Part shown: positions 12,405 through 25,600 of the stretch, piece after piece | How the letters are laid out: each line of letters opens with the position of its first letter | Numbering within the stretch: position 1 is the stretch's first letter | Assembly (NCBI RefSeq): GCF_965363235.1 | Contig: NC_134849.1 | Location: forward strand, 19,804,863 to 19,868,862 | Reading direction: 5' to 3' | Origin: Mytilus galloprovincialis | Taxonomy: Eukaryota; Mollusca; Bivalvia; Mytilida; Mytilidae | Length of the DNA: 64,000 nt | The notes under the pieces: generated by a model | Databases searched by the model: none | Told to the model about the DNA's origin: nothing | Seen by the model: only the letters and a program-made list of their open reading frames with translations | Made by a program: the position numbers and the translations under genes

Positions 12405-12955
12405 ATAGATCATAAAAGATAGATCAATTTCATTCAATTTTTCTTTTGTTTCTTTTCATCAAGAAAAATGTTTATTATACCTTTATAGTTATATTAAACT
12501 TTCATTAAATTTGTATACTTAAATACGTTTTCATTGTCTCTTTTAGCTTCTTTTTTACTTTGTAATGCTGTACTTATGTACACACTTTACATAATTGTTT
12601 AATTGTCCGAATCTCAATTAAAACGAAATGTTAGTGTCGGGTACAATCCATTGATCAATCTTAAAGTTAAAAGAATTCAATTATCATATATATCGTTTTT
12701 GTCTTATTAAAACTAATCCTTCACAAATATTTATAAATCATTTTATTAAAGTCTTATAGTTATAATCAAAACTATCATTACGCTTTGTACACATGAATAC
12801 GTTTCCTTTGTTACTTTTTTAGCTTCTCTTAACACTTTTAATGCTGTTTATATGTACACACTACACATAATTGTTTAATTGTGCGAATCGGTGTATTTAA
12901 ATCGAAGTAATGTCGGGTTTAGAGCCATTGATGAATTTCAATGGTATGTGAACAT
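12405..12955 (+). repeat. Tandem duplication, unit ~275 bp, two diverged copies
   Basis: The phrase 'TGTACACACTTTACATAATTG' near 12577 recurs as 'TGTACACACTACACATAATTG' near 12852. Matching flanks ('CTTATAGTTATA', 'TTTAGCTTCT', 'CATTGAT') occur in the same order. No coding frame crosses them. Confidence 0.65.
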
Positions 12956-13214
12956 ATCAAGTATCATTTAAATCGATAAAATTATATAAATAGTATCATA
13001 TTAAGGCAACTGGGACAAATATTGAACATTATACTTCATAGTACAGTTTAGTTCCAAACACCATCCAAGCATTTTGCCAAGGGTAAGCATTTATACTTAT
13101 AACATTTTGACATAATAGTACACTGGTTTTGTAACACATTTTGTAATTACTAAAACTATTCATATGTATTTAAGGTCGGGTTTCACACTTGGACACTGCT
13201 GCTAATACGTTTAT

Positions 13215-13430
13215 ACATATACAATTGCAAATAAACGCAACAGTAGTATACTGCTGTCGAAAGTCGTAAATCGATTCAGAGAAAACAAATCCGGGTTACA
13301 AACTTAAACTGGGGTAAACACATCATCAATAAGAAGAAAACAACGAAACAACAGAAACACTTAAGTGCAACAAAAAAAATGACAACGAAACACACACAGC
13401 AACGAACTATAAGACTACAACACCTACATT
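13215..13430 (+). repeat. Dispersed mussel-type repeat
   Basis: 'GCAACAGTAGTATACTGCTG' followed by 'AACAAATCCGGGTTACAAAC' and 'ACACACAGCAACGAACTATA', as in the copy at 7874. Confidence 0.65.
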
Positions 13431-14378
13431 TGTAGATCTGTTTTGAAAGAATATATATGTTTAACAGAATGAATATGTTGAAAAGGTCCCTTTTGTACGG
13501 CATTTCGGCTCTTATAGTCATAGGTGCTTCAGGATATGATCATGTTATTAGCCCCTATAGTTCCTCCCCCTTATCATCATAAATCTTTGGTCGACTATGG
13601 TCGAGATTCACATTGATAGTAAACATGGATATTTAGAGTAAAAATATGGTGCAAATATAAGTACATATATAATACAAATAAGTGATATATTGAAATATCA
13701 ATTATGACCAGCAACGTCACATGACCAAATCACTTGATGATTCCTACATTTATCTGTTGTCCAGAATAAGGATGTATTTTAATGTTTTGTGCAAAAACTA
13801 TAGTAGTTAAAGAGGCATATGAAATAGCGAACATTGTAAGAAAATAAAATAAATATTTATTATTTTAATGTATTTAATAATTGAGATCCAGTTGAATGAC
13901 ATGGGCTCTTTGCATTCTCTAGGTATGACTTATCATTTTTTATCCAGTGTAAGTTTAAGATGAAGCTGAAAGGAACAATTCTCCATCGGATTGCTCTTTT
14001 TTTGTTCAATTATATATCTCCTTTAAGTGAACTATAGACTGCGTATCTATTGTTTTACCGTGATATATCAGATACATCTAATAATATTACAAATTTAAAA
14101 AAAAACCTGAACTCAAAGTAAAATTCAAAACAGAAAGTCCATAATCAAATGGCAAAGTCAAAAGAAAAGACACATCAAACGAATGGATAACAAATGACTG
14201 ACTTGGTACAAGCATTTTCTAATGTATACCATGGTGGATTGAAACTGGTTATATAAATAGTTAAACCTTCCACTTGTATGACAGTCGCATCAAATTCCAT
14301 TATATTTACAACACATTATAAAAAACTGTTACATGAGCAGAAATAAACAAGTCTTTAATGTGTCAATCATTTTTTTCA
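13431..14378. other. Region upstream of B-box gene copy 2, with a repeat at ~14105-14310
   Basis: Mostly AT-rich and featureless. At about 14105-14310 there is a dispersed repeat ('GAAAGTCCATAATCAAATGG', 'CACTTGTATGACAGTC') with a relative near 61255-61395. The stretch probably includes the 5' UTR intron of the gene at 14395; its acceptor ends at 14379. Confidence 0.45.
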
Positions 14379-14394
14379 GAAATAGCAATATAAA

Positions 14395-16074
14395 ATGGCA
14401 TCGCCAAGTAAAGAATTCTGTACTCTTTGTAAAGAGAAAGATGTCACCAGTGATGCAGTCACGTGGTGTTTAGAATGCGAGATCTTACTTTGTATTGACT
14501 GCGAGAAACATCATACAAAGTTAACATCATGTAAAGACCATAAAACAATATCGGCTGAACGTTATCATGAATTACCTTCATTTATAAAAGGAACAAGCAA
14601 TATGTGTAAAATCCATGACAGAAAGTTTGAACTATACTGTTCTTTCCACGTTTGCGCCTGTTGTGTCAATTGCGTCACTGATGAACATCAAACATGTCAG
14701 ACCATAAAGCCATTGTCTGACATTCTAAAACAAGTGACGTCATCAGATGCAGTTCCTCTCCTGGAAAAAGAGTTAAAAGATCTGGATAAACATATTGAAG
14801 AGATAAAAGATTATTTCCGAAACAGAATAAATATAAATGCAATGCAGAAAACAGAGGCAATTCAAAACATCCAAGCCATGCGTAAATCGATCGATGATCA
14901 CCTGAACCAACTAGAACAGGAACTTCTTAAAGATCTAGAAATTGAACATTCAAAAATGAAACCTGAAATCGAAGCACTCTTGCACGAAGTAGATAAACGA
15001 GCAAAACTGATCAAGAAATTGCAAGACGAGTTTGAAAATATGACTAAATATGCAACTGAACTTCAAACTTATGTCGGTCTGAAAGAAATGAAGAATATCA
15101 CATCACAAGAGAGGAACTACTTTAATGATTTAAAGCGTGGTTTTAATTTAAACGAACGTAACTTGCATGTGACAACTTCACCTGATCTTGCTTCTATTCT
15201 ACATGATGTCAAATCATTTGGAGAAATTACAGTCGACACCTGTCCTTGTAATGTGCAGGAAAATTTGGTAAGGGAAGATCAAGCTCAGTATTTAGTCCCT
15301 GTGTCAACGATAGATCAAATAAAGCCATCGTTCTCAAACAAACTAAATGTACCTTTAGAAAGATCATTACGTATTGCAGATTGTTGCATACTACCTGATT
15401 GTAATTGTTTAATTGCTGATTCAGTGAGCAAGGATTTGCTTTTGTTTAAGAATAATGGGATATTTATCCGAACGGTGTTGTCATTTGAAAAGACACCTGG
15501 TAGTGTGTGTTTTGTGAAAGCTGGTACAGTAGCTGTTTCTTTTAATGGGGAAGTGGCCCTTGTTGATATAAACAAAAGTCAAGTTGAAAGAAAATTTAAG
15601 TTTCCCGAGGTATATTGTACTGGAGTTTCAGGTGATGGTCACGTTCTGGTCATATCAATGCCTTATGAAAAAAATGCCATTGTCATGAACCTTCTAGATG
15701 AATCAAAACACAACTTAGAAGGAATATGTGCGAATTACATTTCATTGAATAAGGGGAATATCTACGGCACCAATTTTTTTAATAGCACGGTTAAGTGCTA
15801 CACATTGAGAGGGGAATTGCTCTGGATATTTAAACACGAGAACATTGATAAACCAACAGCAATTGCATTAGATAAACACGGGTTTATTTATGTTGTTTGC
15901 AGGATTAGTAATAAAATAGTTGTATTTTCACCTGATAGAAAATCATGCAGGACAATATTGAATCACAATAATGGCATGAAAGCTCCTCAATCAATTGATA
16001 TTGATATGAAATCAGATCTTATTTTAATTTCAAGTTCAAAAGAAGATTTGGATCCGTTACTATTTAAACTCTAA
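14395..16074 (+). CDS. RING-less TRIM-like protein: two B-boxes, coiled coil, NHL-type C-terminus (copy 2)
   Basis: A 559-residue tandem paralogue of the gene at 6021, same strand and same single-coding-exon structure, colinear without gaps for about the first 230 residues. B-box 1 ligands are C9, C12, C25, C28, C33, C36, H40 and H49. B-box 2 ligands are C71, H74, C82, H85, C90, C93, H98 and C101, with the same cysteine replacing the usual last histidine. A long charged helix occupies about 112-235. A propeller-like C-terminus includes KPTAIALDKHGFIYVVC. There is no RING. The start follows the acceptor ending at 14379 and has an A at -3 and G at +4. Family members commonly bind RNA or protein ligands through the C-terminal propeller; the ligand is unknown. 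The reading frame is intact. Confidence 0.9.
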   Translation: MASPSKEFCTLCKEKDVTSDAVTWCLECEILLCIDCEKHHTKLTSCKDHKTISAERYHELPSFIKGTSNMCKIHDRKFELYCSFHVCACCVNCVTDEHQTCQTIKPLSDILKQVTSSDAVPLLEKELKDLDKHIEEIKDYFRNRININAMQKTEAIQNIQAMRKSIDDHLNQLEQELLKDLEIEHSKMKPEIEALLHEVDKRAKLIKKLQDEFENMTKYATELQTYVGLKEMKNITSQERNYFNDLKRGFNLNERNLHVTTSPDLASILHDVKSFGEITVDTCPCNVQENLVREDQAQYLVPVSTIDQIKPSFSNKLNVPLERSLRIADCCILPDCNCLIADSVSKDLLLFKNNGIFIRTVLSFEKTPGSVCFVKAGTVAVSFNGEVALVDINKSQVERKFKFPEVYCTGVSGDGHVLVISMPYEKNAIVMNLLDESKHNLEGICANYISLNKGNIYGTNFFNSTVKCYTLRGELLWIFKHENIDKPTAIALDKHGFIYVVCRISNKIVVFSPDRKSCRTILNHNNGMKAPQSIDIDMKSDLILISSSKEDLDPLLFKL

Positions 16075-16204
16075 ATCACAGAATTTATCTTTATTCTGTA
16101 TATTGGGCAACAGTTACATTTGTATCAGTATAAATTGCTCAATAACCTATAGCTTGTATTGTTAAATAAAGAATTGTTTTATCATAGTAATAAAGTACAG
16201 AAAA
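16075..16204 (+). other. 3' UTR of B-box gene copy 2
   Basis: Similar to the 3' UTR of copy 1 ('AATAACCTATAG'), ending near a polyadenylation signal at 16165-16170. Confidence 0.55.
16165..16170 (+). promoter_or_regulatory. Polyadenylation signal AATAAA for B-box gene copy 2
   Basis: First AATAAA after the stop codon, about 90 bases downstream. It is followed by a T-rich stretch. Confidence 0.55.
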
Positions 16205-16860
16205 TTAAAGGCAATAGTATACGGGTGTTCAAATAACTGGACACTGAAAACTGGAAAATCCCCTCTCTTTTAAGCATAAAAATTCATAACACGGAAACGT
16301 AAAATCTGAAATTTATAATAATCGAACGGGAGCATACAATTCAACAAAGTTTCATAAAAGTTGGTGGAAGCGTTTTTGAGTAATTGTCTGAAGTGTGGAC
16401 GATGGACAGACAGACGGACGGTTAGACGGGTGGACAACGGTATACTATAATACGTCCCGCCTTAGATGGTCGTATAAAAACTACCAATAATTATAGATAT
16501 GAATAAAGGCAACAGTCGTATACCGCTGTTCTGATGTCATAAATCGACGTAGAGAAAATAGATTCGGGTTACAAACTAAAAACAAGGGAACACATTAACT
16601 ATAAGAGGAAAACAACAAAACAACAAAAACTAAAGTGCAACAAAAAACAAACAACAATGTAACATACAGATAGATATAGATAACAACTTCCATATACCTG
16701 ACTTGGTACAGAACATTTTGAGAAAAAATGGTTAAACCTGTTTTGTGGCTTGCCAAACTTGCCAATGTTAAAAATGCCGCTACCATGACATCATTACATG
16801 GTAGGAGTTCAGTAAAAAAAAATTCAACAGCACGCAGAACAGAGAAATGCATAAATAAAT
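16205..16860 (+). repeat. Two adjoining dispersed repeats
   Basis: 16205-16480 carries 'AGACAGACGGACGGTTAGAC' and ends 'GGTCGTATAAAAA'. 16500-16860 is another copy of the 'GGCAACAGT..GTATACCGCTG' family with 'CCTGACTTGGTACAG' and 'GTTTTGTGGCTTGCCAAAC'. Both are non-coding. Confidence 0.6.
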
Positions 16861-17180
16861 AATATAATAGTATATTTCGACATGTTAACCAACGAATACC
16901 TTAAATAATTTTAACAGCACACAAAAACAGCATGATAGAATTACAAATCTTGCATCACACGAGTGTATATCAGAATAGATATTCCAGAGTGAGACTATTT
17001 ACTGATGGTAAAAGAAAGTTTCAATATGCTGCAGCTATTCACTGTGGAAAAGTTTTCCTGACCATCTCAGGACAGAACATATTTTTTCTGTAATCTTAAT
17101 ATACTTTTGGGGTCTGTGAATGGTACGAAATGTTGCTGTTTCAAATCCAAATGAATTGTAAGATTTTGTTTTGCAACTTA
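16861..17180. other. Intergenic, nothing recognised
   Basis: No coding potential or clear repeat boundary seen. Confidence 0.35.
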
Positions 17181-17184
17181 TTAG

Positions 17185-18433
17185 CTCACCTGGCCCGAAG
17201 GGCCAAGTGAGCTTTTCTCATCAGTTGGTGTCCGTCGTCGTTAACTTTTACAAAACAATCTTCTCCTCTGAAACTACTGGGCCAAATTTAACCAAACTAG
17301 GCCACAATCATCATTGGGGTATCTAGTTTGAAAATTGTGTCCGGTGACCCGCCAAACCAACCAAGATGGCCGACATGGCTAAAAATAGAACATAGGGGTA
17401 AAATGTATATTTTGGCTTATAACTCTAAAACCAAAGTATTTAGAGCAAATCTGACATGGGGTAAAATTGTTAATCAGATCAAGATATATCTGCCCTGAAA
17501 TTTTCAGATGAATCGGACAACTCGTTGTTAGGTTGCTGCCCCTGAATTGGTAATTTTAAGGAAATTTTGCTGTTTTTTTTGGTTATTATCTTGAATATTA
17601 TTATAGATAGAGATAAACTGTAAACAGCAATAATGTTCAGCAAAGTAAGATTTACAAATAAGTTAACATGACCAAAATGGTCAGTTGACCCCTATAGGAG
17701 TTATTGCCCTTTATAGTCAATTTTTTACCATTTTTCGTTAATCTTTGTAATCTTTTACAAAACTCTTCTCCGAAATTACTGGGACAATTTAAACCAAACT
17801 TGGCTGCAATCATCATTGGGGTATCTAGTTTAAAAAATGTGTCCGTGGACCTGGCCAACCAACCAAGATGGCCGCCATGGCTAAAAATAGAACATAGGGA
17901 TAAAATGCAGTTTTTGGCTTTTAACTCAAAAACCAAAGCATTTAGAGCAAATCTGACAGGAGGTCAAATTCTTGATCAGGTCAAGATCTATCTGCCCTGG
18001 AATTTTCAGATGAATTGGATAATTGGTTGTTAGGTTCCTGCCCCTGAATTGGTAATTTTAAGGAAATTTTGCCGTTATGTTATTATCTTGAATATTATCA
18101 TAGATAGAGATAAACTGTAAACAGCAATAATGTACAGCAAAGTAAGACCTTAAAATAAGTCAATTGACTCCCTAAGAAGTAATTGCCCTTCATAATCAAT
18201 TTTTAACAATTTTCATAAAATTTGTAAATTTTCACTAACATTTTCCACTGACACTACTGGGCCAAGTTCATTATAGATAGAGATAATTATAAGCAGCAAG
18301 AATGTTTAGTAAAGTAAGATCTACAAACACATCACCATCACCAAAACACAATTTTGTCATGAATCCATCTGTGTACTTTGTTTAATATTCACATAGACCA
18401 AGGTGAGTGACACAGGCTCTTTAGAGCCTCTAG
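17185..18433 (+). mobile_element. Repeat element with hairpins at both ends and internal ~480-510-bp tandem units
   Basis: The left end forms a hairpin (TGGCCC-GAA-GGGCCA flanked by CTCAC/GTGAG, 17185-17211). The right end forms AGGCTCT-TT-AGAGCCT directly followed by CTAG (18414-18433). Inside, 'TTACAAAAC..CTTCTCC' near 17247 recurs near 17753, and a partial third unit ('CACTACTGGGCCAAG') near 18252. 'AACCAACCAAGATGGCCG' occurs in the first two units. The open frames here sit on both strands in repeat sequence and are not genes. A Helitron-like non-autonomous element is one reading; the family is not determined. Confidence 0.55.
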
Positions 18434-19502
18434 TTTTATAATAGGCGTATTATTATACTTCTTTCATAATATATTTATTAACTCAAACTTTTTAGCTTAT
18501 ATGAAATGCTTTGATGTCTAGCTTGTTTTTAAACCTTGTAGATTTTTCTTCTTCTGACACATTGATAGTTGTCACATGTCTCAGCACCTGCAGATCAACA
18601 TCCTCCAACAATTTTATTCTAATTTTGATTTTCAACAAACAATTCTGATTGGTACATGGTTTATTCCAATTGTATGCTTTACTGTTGCATGGCGCTTTGT
18701 TTCAATTGTTTGTACACAATTCTATATTCAAGAAATAATACTGTCATGCCATGCTTTATGCACATTTCAACATTCGTAGGCACTACAAGTCAATATCAAT
18801 ATACCGAGGAACACAAAAACTGTCCGTTTTGACCCTCAAGGTTGTTCAGATTACAACTGGTGTTGCAATTTCAATTGTGATGACAATCAAGTAAAGCCAT
18901 GTTTTATTGTAATTAGAGCATAGTATTGTTTCCAAATTAATTTTTTTCAAATATATTTCATATTAAAAGGTCTGAGATATCTTATTCTGCGAAAGATTCT
19001 TATTTTTTTTTACTGCTATTATCTTTATTACCAAAGTGCTTTTAAGCACTGAACAATAAAGATTGCTTCAATTTATCACTGGGAAGTAGAATTAAGTATT
19101 GCATTGGTTGCAGTTGATTTAACAACTGAACCTTACAAATTTTATTTTTTAAAAAGATATAAGATTCCTGTTCCTTGCAAAAGATATGTAATTTTCTTGA
19201 CAAGTGTAAGATCATTTTGTGACTTGACTATCCGAGGATATAGTACATAGATACATTTCTGGAAATGTTCATTAATAGGATGTATAGAATGTTATGATCA
19301 ATGAACTATATTTTATGTATCAAAAAAGAAGTGATAGGCCTTGGAAGGTTTTAATATCAAGTCAGTCCTATAAGGTTTTGTTTGCATTTCATGCAATCTT
19401 TACCGAAAAACAGACAAATCTATATATCTTAATTTTTTTCATAATTGTGATATACTGTCTATTGAAAAATAGATAAATTTGTGAAAATATGTTTTTTATC
19501 CA
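18434..19502. other. Flank between the repeat element and UQCC1
   Basis: AT-rich, no coding pattern. It contains the region just downstream of the UQCC1 3' end. Confidence 0.4.
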
Positions 19503-19508
19503 TTTATT
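19503..19508 (-). promoter_or_regulatory. Candidate polyadenylation signal for UQCC1
   Basis: AATAAA on the minus strand, about 98 bases past the UQCC1 stop codon. It is the nearest one I see. Confidence 0.4.
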
Positions 19509-19605
19509 AAAACAGCAACATCCTTAAGTCTGTGTTCCACAGAGCAAAGGCAACAATTGTCTAGATATCTAGTCTTTGAACTGAGGTATCTTGCCTTGAA
19601 TAATT

Positions 19606-19689
19606 TCATTGTTCTTGAAAAGGAAGTAGTTTTATCATTCCTGATCCCAATATATGACTGCTACTATTTTCCTCTTCCAGATATTTAAT
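19606..19689 (-). CDS. UQCC1: UQCC1 last coding exon
   Basis: Acceptor ACATTTCAG. It encodes IKYLEEENSSSHILGSG and ends LLPFQEQ with TGA at 19606-19608, aligning with the human IQYLD.. segment but lacking the longer vertebrate tail. Confidence 0.88.
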   Translation of the reverse strand: MKYLEEENSSSHILGSGMIKLLPFQEQ

Positions 19690-22600
19690 CTGAAATGTAA
19701 AACAATATTTAATCAATCTTTTAAACATATTTTCTCCGGTTATTGATTTTATAGATGGTTATTAGTTATACTTTGTTAATACATTTGATTTATTGATAAA
19801 ACTTTTGTTCTTAAGATTTAGATTTCTTTTCATTTATTTACATTACTGAGGATTCATAATGGTTCTTTTGATACCAGTTTTTGTTGAAAAAGGGACACCT
19901 TGAATTCAAAACAATTGATAAATTTTCTAGGGTTATTATTTGATTTATTTCACTTGACTGGGCGGGGTTTAACTGTTCACTTATTTAAGACCAGTCCAAA
20001 TATAAACAGGTGTTTCGGGATAAACACATTAATGAAGCGTCCAGTTATTTGTTCCATATTATTCACTCAGTTCAATTGTATATCATTTTGGTGACACTAA
20101 TTGGTGATTAGCAATCAATTATAATTATAACAACCATCATCCTTATCACACACATCTTCAAATAGACTGTCCTTATGCAAATTAAGACGTAAGCTCCGCC
20201 CAATCAGTTGAAATAACATTGGTAATATCTATGAAGACTTTGCAAAATCAAAGAATCATTAGCTTTGAATGTTTTAAGTTTGAGTGCTCCTGAAACAACT
20301 AGGATAGTGCTTCAAACACATCAAATGTATAGTTTATTTTTAAATTTAACATGGGAACAGTTTTAATAAATTTTTTTCCTTAAAATAATGACATAAGTGT
20401 AAACTTTTCTATGAATTATTACCTGTCTGCACTCACTTATACAAACCTGTCATACAAGTGCGAAGTTTAGCTAGCTATAAAACTAGGTTTAATCCGTCCT
20501 TTTCTATATGAGAAAATACCTGTACCTTGTCAGGAATATGACAGTTGTTGTCCATTCATTTGATGTGTTTGATAATAAAATTGATAATGGAAATGGGGAA
20601 TGTGTCAAAGAGACAACAACCCTACCATTGAGCTTTTGATTTTGCCATTTGATATAAACTCATCATAGAAACCAGCATTAAATTTTGTATTTACATCAGA
20701 CACAGGTTTCATCTTAAAAAGACTCATCCATGACGCTTGATTCCCAAAAAGTTAAAAAGGTCAAATGAAGCACGAACTAGAAGGGCATCGGGGACCAAAA
20801 TTGATTAGGCACTTTCCATTTTGGATTTTCCTGCAAACTCTGTATTTTTGTAATTTTACGTTTTAATGCATTAAAGTTCTTACCTGTTTTCTGATGTATC
20901 CTACACACTGTGATAACTTTTCAGGATCTATATCTTTCTTACTGTACAACATGTTCCATACTGCACTTGCTAAATCTTTGTCAGTTCCCATGATTCCCTG
21001 AAAAAATGGAGTACTTTTACACTCTGATTCACCCCCATTTAGCTGAAGTTAACAGCTATACGTAAGTTTTAACAAATGGTTGGGTCAGAATGCTTAAAGT
21101 CTAAAAATCTGTAGGTTTTTTTGGGTGAAGGAAAACTTGCATGGACGTGGTTTTTTAATTTTTGTTGTTTTGCGGAAATCTGCATACAAGCCATAAGAAA
21201 ATCTGTCATTCGTTGAACATTTCTTTTCGTGGTTTAACTGCACCTAGGAAATCTTCGAAAATTGGTTTGCAACGAATAACAATGAATCCACATTGTTTGA
21301 ATTTAATGTTAGAGAAATGCATAGTTCCTTGTACAAAATCAGAGCATACACATAAACTTTTGTTTCTTTGCAGTCATAGTCATTTTTGTTGTATCTTTAT
21401 TTTTTTTTTTTGAAAAATCAGGCTGGTTTTCTTTTTAAATTGTTTTACAACTTGTCATGCCGTCATTGCATAGCTGACTATAAGGTATAGTATATGCCTA
21501 TTATTGAATAGTTGCTTATATCAATATCATTTGATCTCTTCTAGATATATCTCAATGGCAATCATACAGCCTCTCCAGAACTACATGTATTTTATTCCGA
21601 TTAGTAAATGCTAAAAATTATGAATGTTGTATTTGGTTGAGATAATCTCCAAGGCATATTTTCCTGTTTTCTATTATTTATCTTCATGATCAACTGAGTG
21701 CTAGAAGGACCTTTTTACAAAATTCAGGATTTAGTTCTTTACTTAGCTGCAATTTTATCAGAATTTTTAGGTTTAAATCATAGGAATGAACACAATATTT
21801 CATGAAAATTTAGTATTTGGTATTTATTTTTTTGGCAAATCAGGAATTGGACACCCCTCCAACCCCTCAACCCTCCTAAATTAATTACTTCCTTGGTGTA
21901 GATGTAGGAGATATTAACATGTGAATAAAAAGAGATTGGGGGATTTGTCAATGTCACATTAATCTAGCTACACAAAAATAAAAAACCAGGTGCTCCGCAG
22001 GGCGCAGCTTTATACGACCGCAGAGGTCGAACCCTGAACAGTTGGGGCAAGTATGGACAAAACATTCAAGCGTGATACAGCTCTGAATTTGGATTGTGAT
22101 CAAATTTTTGACATTACATGGGTTTTTTTTACACAAAACAAATGTCAAGATTTTACAAATCAATTAAAGATTTCTTCTTCAAACTTTTTAAATCTAAAAT
22201 TAAATAGTTGACACAGCATAGGTTTCTGACACAGAATGAATGTGGTCTAATGAACTTAAAAGTTTTTTTTTGCCTTTGAGCAATTCACTATGCTGTTGAA
22301 TATTAATCCTCTCAAAAAAATGTTTGAAGAAATTTTCTTTTTATTTATGAAATCTGAAATGAGAAAAATTTAACCCCCCCCCCTTTTTTTTCACATCCCT
22401 GTTTCCCTTTTTCCAAAACTGATATCAGTTCAAATTTCTAATGGAGTTTGCAACAATAACTACTCTTTTAAATACATCATAAAATATTAAAATGTAAAAT
22501 AAAGTGCTTGTTATCACTGAATGGTAAAGATTGGTTGGTAGTAAAAGTGAATATACATTGTTTATTGTATAAAACAATAAAAAAAACTTCATCAGCAACA

Positions 22601-25600
22601 TTTTATATTGGCAAATTTCCAATGAAGTTATTTACATAAAGTTATTGGCAAATTAAAATAGAAAATGACATCATAGTCATGTCTGGCAAATTTCCAACAT
22701 ATATTATCAACTACTATTCTATACAAAGAAAGATAACTCCAATTGAAAATTAATTGCTATTGCACAATATTGTGCAATTAGATATTTCTTGCTATTGTGC
22801 AATACTGTGCAATTGAAAATTTCTTGCTATTGCACAATACTTGATATGGAATCCTGATTTGGACCAACTTGAAAACTGGGCCCATAATCAAAAATCAAAG
22901 TACATATTTAGATAAAGCATATCAAATAAGCCCAAGAATTTAATTTTTGTTAAAATCAAACTTAGTTTAATTTTGGACCCTTTGGACCTTAATGTAGACC
23001 AATTTGAAAACTGGACCAAAAATTAAGAATCTACATACACAGTTAGATTTGGAATATCAAAGAACCCATTTATTCAATTTTTGATGAAATCAAACAAAGT
23101 TTAATTTTGGACCCCCATTTGGACCAACTTGAAAACTAGGCCAATAATTAAAAATCTAAGTACATTTTTAAATTCAGCATATCAAAGAACCCCAAGGATT
23201 CAATTTTTGTTAAAATCAAACTAAGTTTAATTTTGGACCCTTTGGACCTTAATGTAGACCAATTTGAAAACGGGACCAAAAATTAAGAATCTACATACAT
23301 AGTTAGATTCGGCATATCAAAGAACCCCAAAAAAAGCCCTTAATTCCTAAACTGTTGGAACCAAAACTCCCAAAATCAATCCCAACCTTCCTTTTGTGGT
23401 CATAAACCTTGTTTCAAAATTTCATAGATTTCTATTCACTTAAACTAAAGTTATAGTGCGAAAACCAAGAAAATGCTTATTTGGGCCCTTTTTGGCCCCT
23501 AATTCCTAAACTGTTGGGACCAAAACTCCCAAAATCAATCCCAACCTTCCTTTTGTGGTCATAAACCTTGTGTTAAAATTTCATTGATTTCTATTCACTT
23601 TTACTAAAGTAAGAGTGCGAAAACTAAAAGTATTCGGACGACGACGACGACGATGACGCAGGACGACGACGCCAACATGATAGCAATATACGACCAAAAA
23701 ATTAAAATTTTTGCGGTTGTATAAAAAAACGTGTGTAGTTACCTCTTCATATGTCAGCAAAGCAGTATAGAAATGGTCATTGAGTTTATATAAAGCGTTT
23801 TTTCTTCCCGCCATACCATGTTCCTATATAAAAGATAATAATAATCTTGTTTGTAAGCAGAACATAAACAATATATGTACATTGTCAGAAAATATAAAAT
23901 TTATTTGTATGAGCTTTAGAAACTGCAAGTAAGCCAGGTTTGCTGGGCTTTTCTCCTGTTTTGTAGAGAGTACAAATAGATTTATAGGCTAAGTATCATA
24001 TAAAATGCTTATACTGCAATGCTTACCTGTTTTTTTAGCATAATTCAATGGAGATCAACGAAACTTAAACTGGATCTGTGACTCATCATAATAGACTCAC
24101 GTACTAAAAATCGGCTCAATATGTGAAAGTCTGTTTTTTTTTAAATCTGTTTATGTGCTACCTCCATGAAAGTTAAAAATGTTAAAAGCTTGAGCAAAAC
24201 CCAAAAAAATAACTTCATCTGTAAATTATCATAGTAGATTCACATACTAAAAATCAGATCAATATGTGAAGTTGTTTAAAAAAACTTTTGAGCCAGGTGA
24301 ACAACAAATGGCATGGCTTTTAGGTCTTTACATAAATAAAACTAACATATATTCTATTTAAAGTCAGACTAACCTTTATATTTCTACTTCTGACATCCAC
24401 ATCTGACCACATAGCTTTGACTAAGCCATTCCTTGAATGTCTGCCTTCCTCTCCTTCTTTGGCTAACCTATACATTATCATCCTACAAAATGTTGAGGAG
24501 AAATACAATACACTTAAAAGTACCATTGCATGAAAGTTAAAGGCTTCAATTTGCAACAAAGTAAGTTAGAAGGATTTTCCTAATGTCAATAATCTCTTGA
24601 CAAATATTCAGGCAGGCAGAGATTAAGACAGGTGCTCACCTAGTGATTGACCCCTCTCCCTTCAATTTTTTTATTCAACTGTGGGTCTGTTGTTTCATTG
24701 TTTTCTTCTTATAGTTGATGTGTTTCCTTCATTTTTAGTTTGCAACCCAGATTTGTTTTCTAACAATGGATTTATAATAAAATTGAGAAAGGAAATGGGG
24801 AATGTGTCAAAGCGACAACAACCCGATCATAGAGCAGACAACAGCCAAAGGCCACCAATGGGTTTTCAATGTAGCGAGAAACTCCCGCACCTGTAGGCAT
24901 CCTCCAACTGGCCCCTTAAAAAATATGTATACTAGTACAGTGATAATGGACGTCATACTGAACTCCGAATTATACACAAGAAACTTAAATTAAAATTTTA
25001 CAAGACTAACAAAGGCCAGAGGCTCCTGACTTGGGACAAGTGCAAAATTGCAGCGGGGTTAAACATGTTTATGAGATCTCAACCCTCTTTAATCTTTATA
25101 AACAACAAAAAACACTTATGAACCACATTAACAACTGAATAAAAGGTTCCTGACTTAAGACAGGTGTAAACAAATGCAACTGATTTAAATATCATAACAG
25201 GCACCAACCTTGAAATTGAAAAATGTAACTGAAATAAAATTGTTAGACCTTCTTTGTAAAAAATAAATAAAAAAAATAAAAATCATCCACCTATACAAAA
25301 TTCATATGAAAGAAGACTTTCAAACAAGTTCTTTTTGATGACATTAAGCATTTATTCACTTTTCCAACATTTACTTTAAATAAGGAAAGACAATGATTTA
25401 AACTGCCATAAATTAGAAAATATAAAACTACATTTATTTGAAATGCCAGACTATAGAGTGGTCATATAAGTAGTATTTGGACAAGAATTAAATAAAGAGA
25501 ATGGTTTTTACAGTAATTACTTACCAGACATGTAATTCTGCTACCAAATACCAAGAGTTAAAGGTATCAGGTAAACCTATTTCTGAAAACAAAATCAAAG

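Noticed and set aside
17652..18033. Overlapping open frames of 94 and 109 codons on opposite strands
   Set aside because: Both lie wholly in the internal tandem units of the hairpin-ended repeat, and neither contains a domain.
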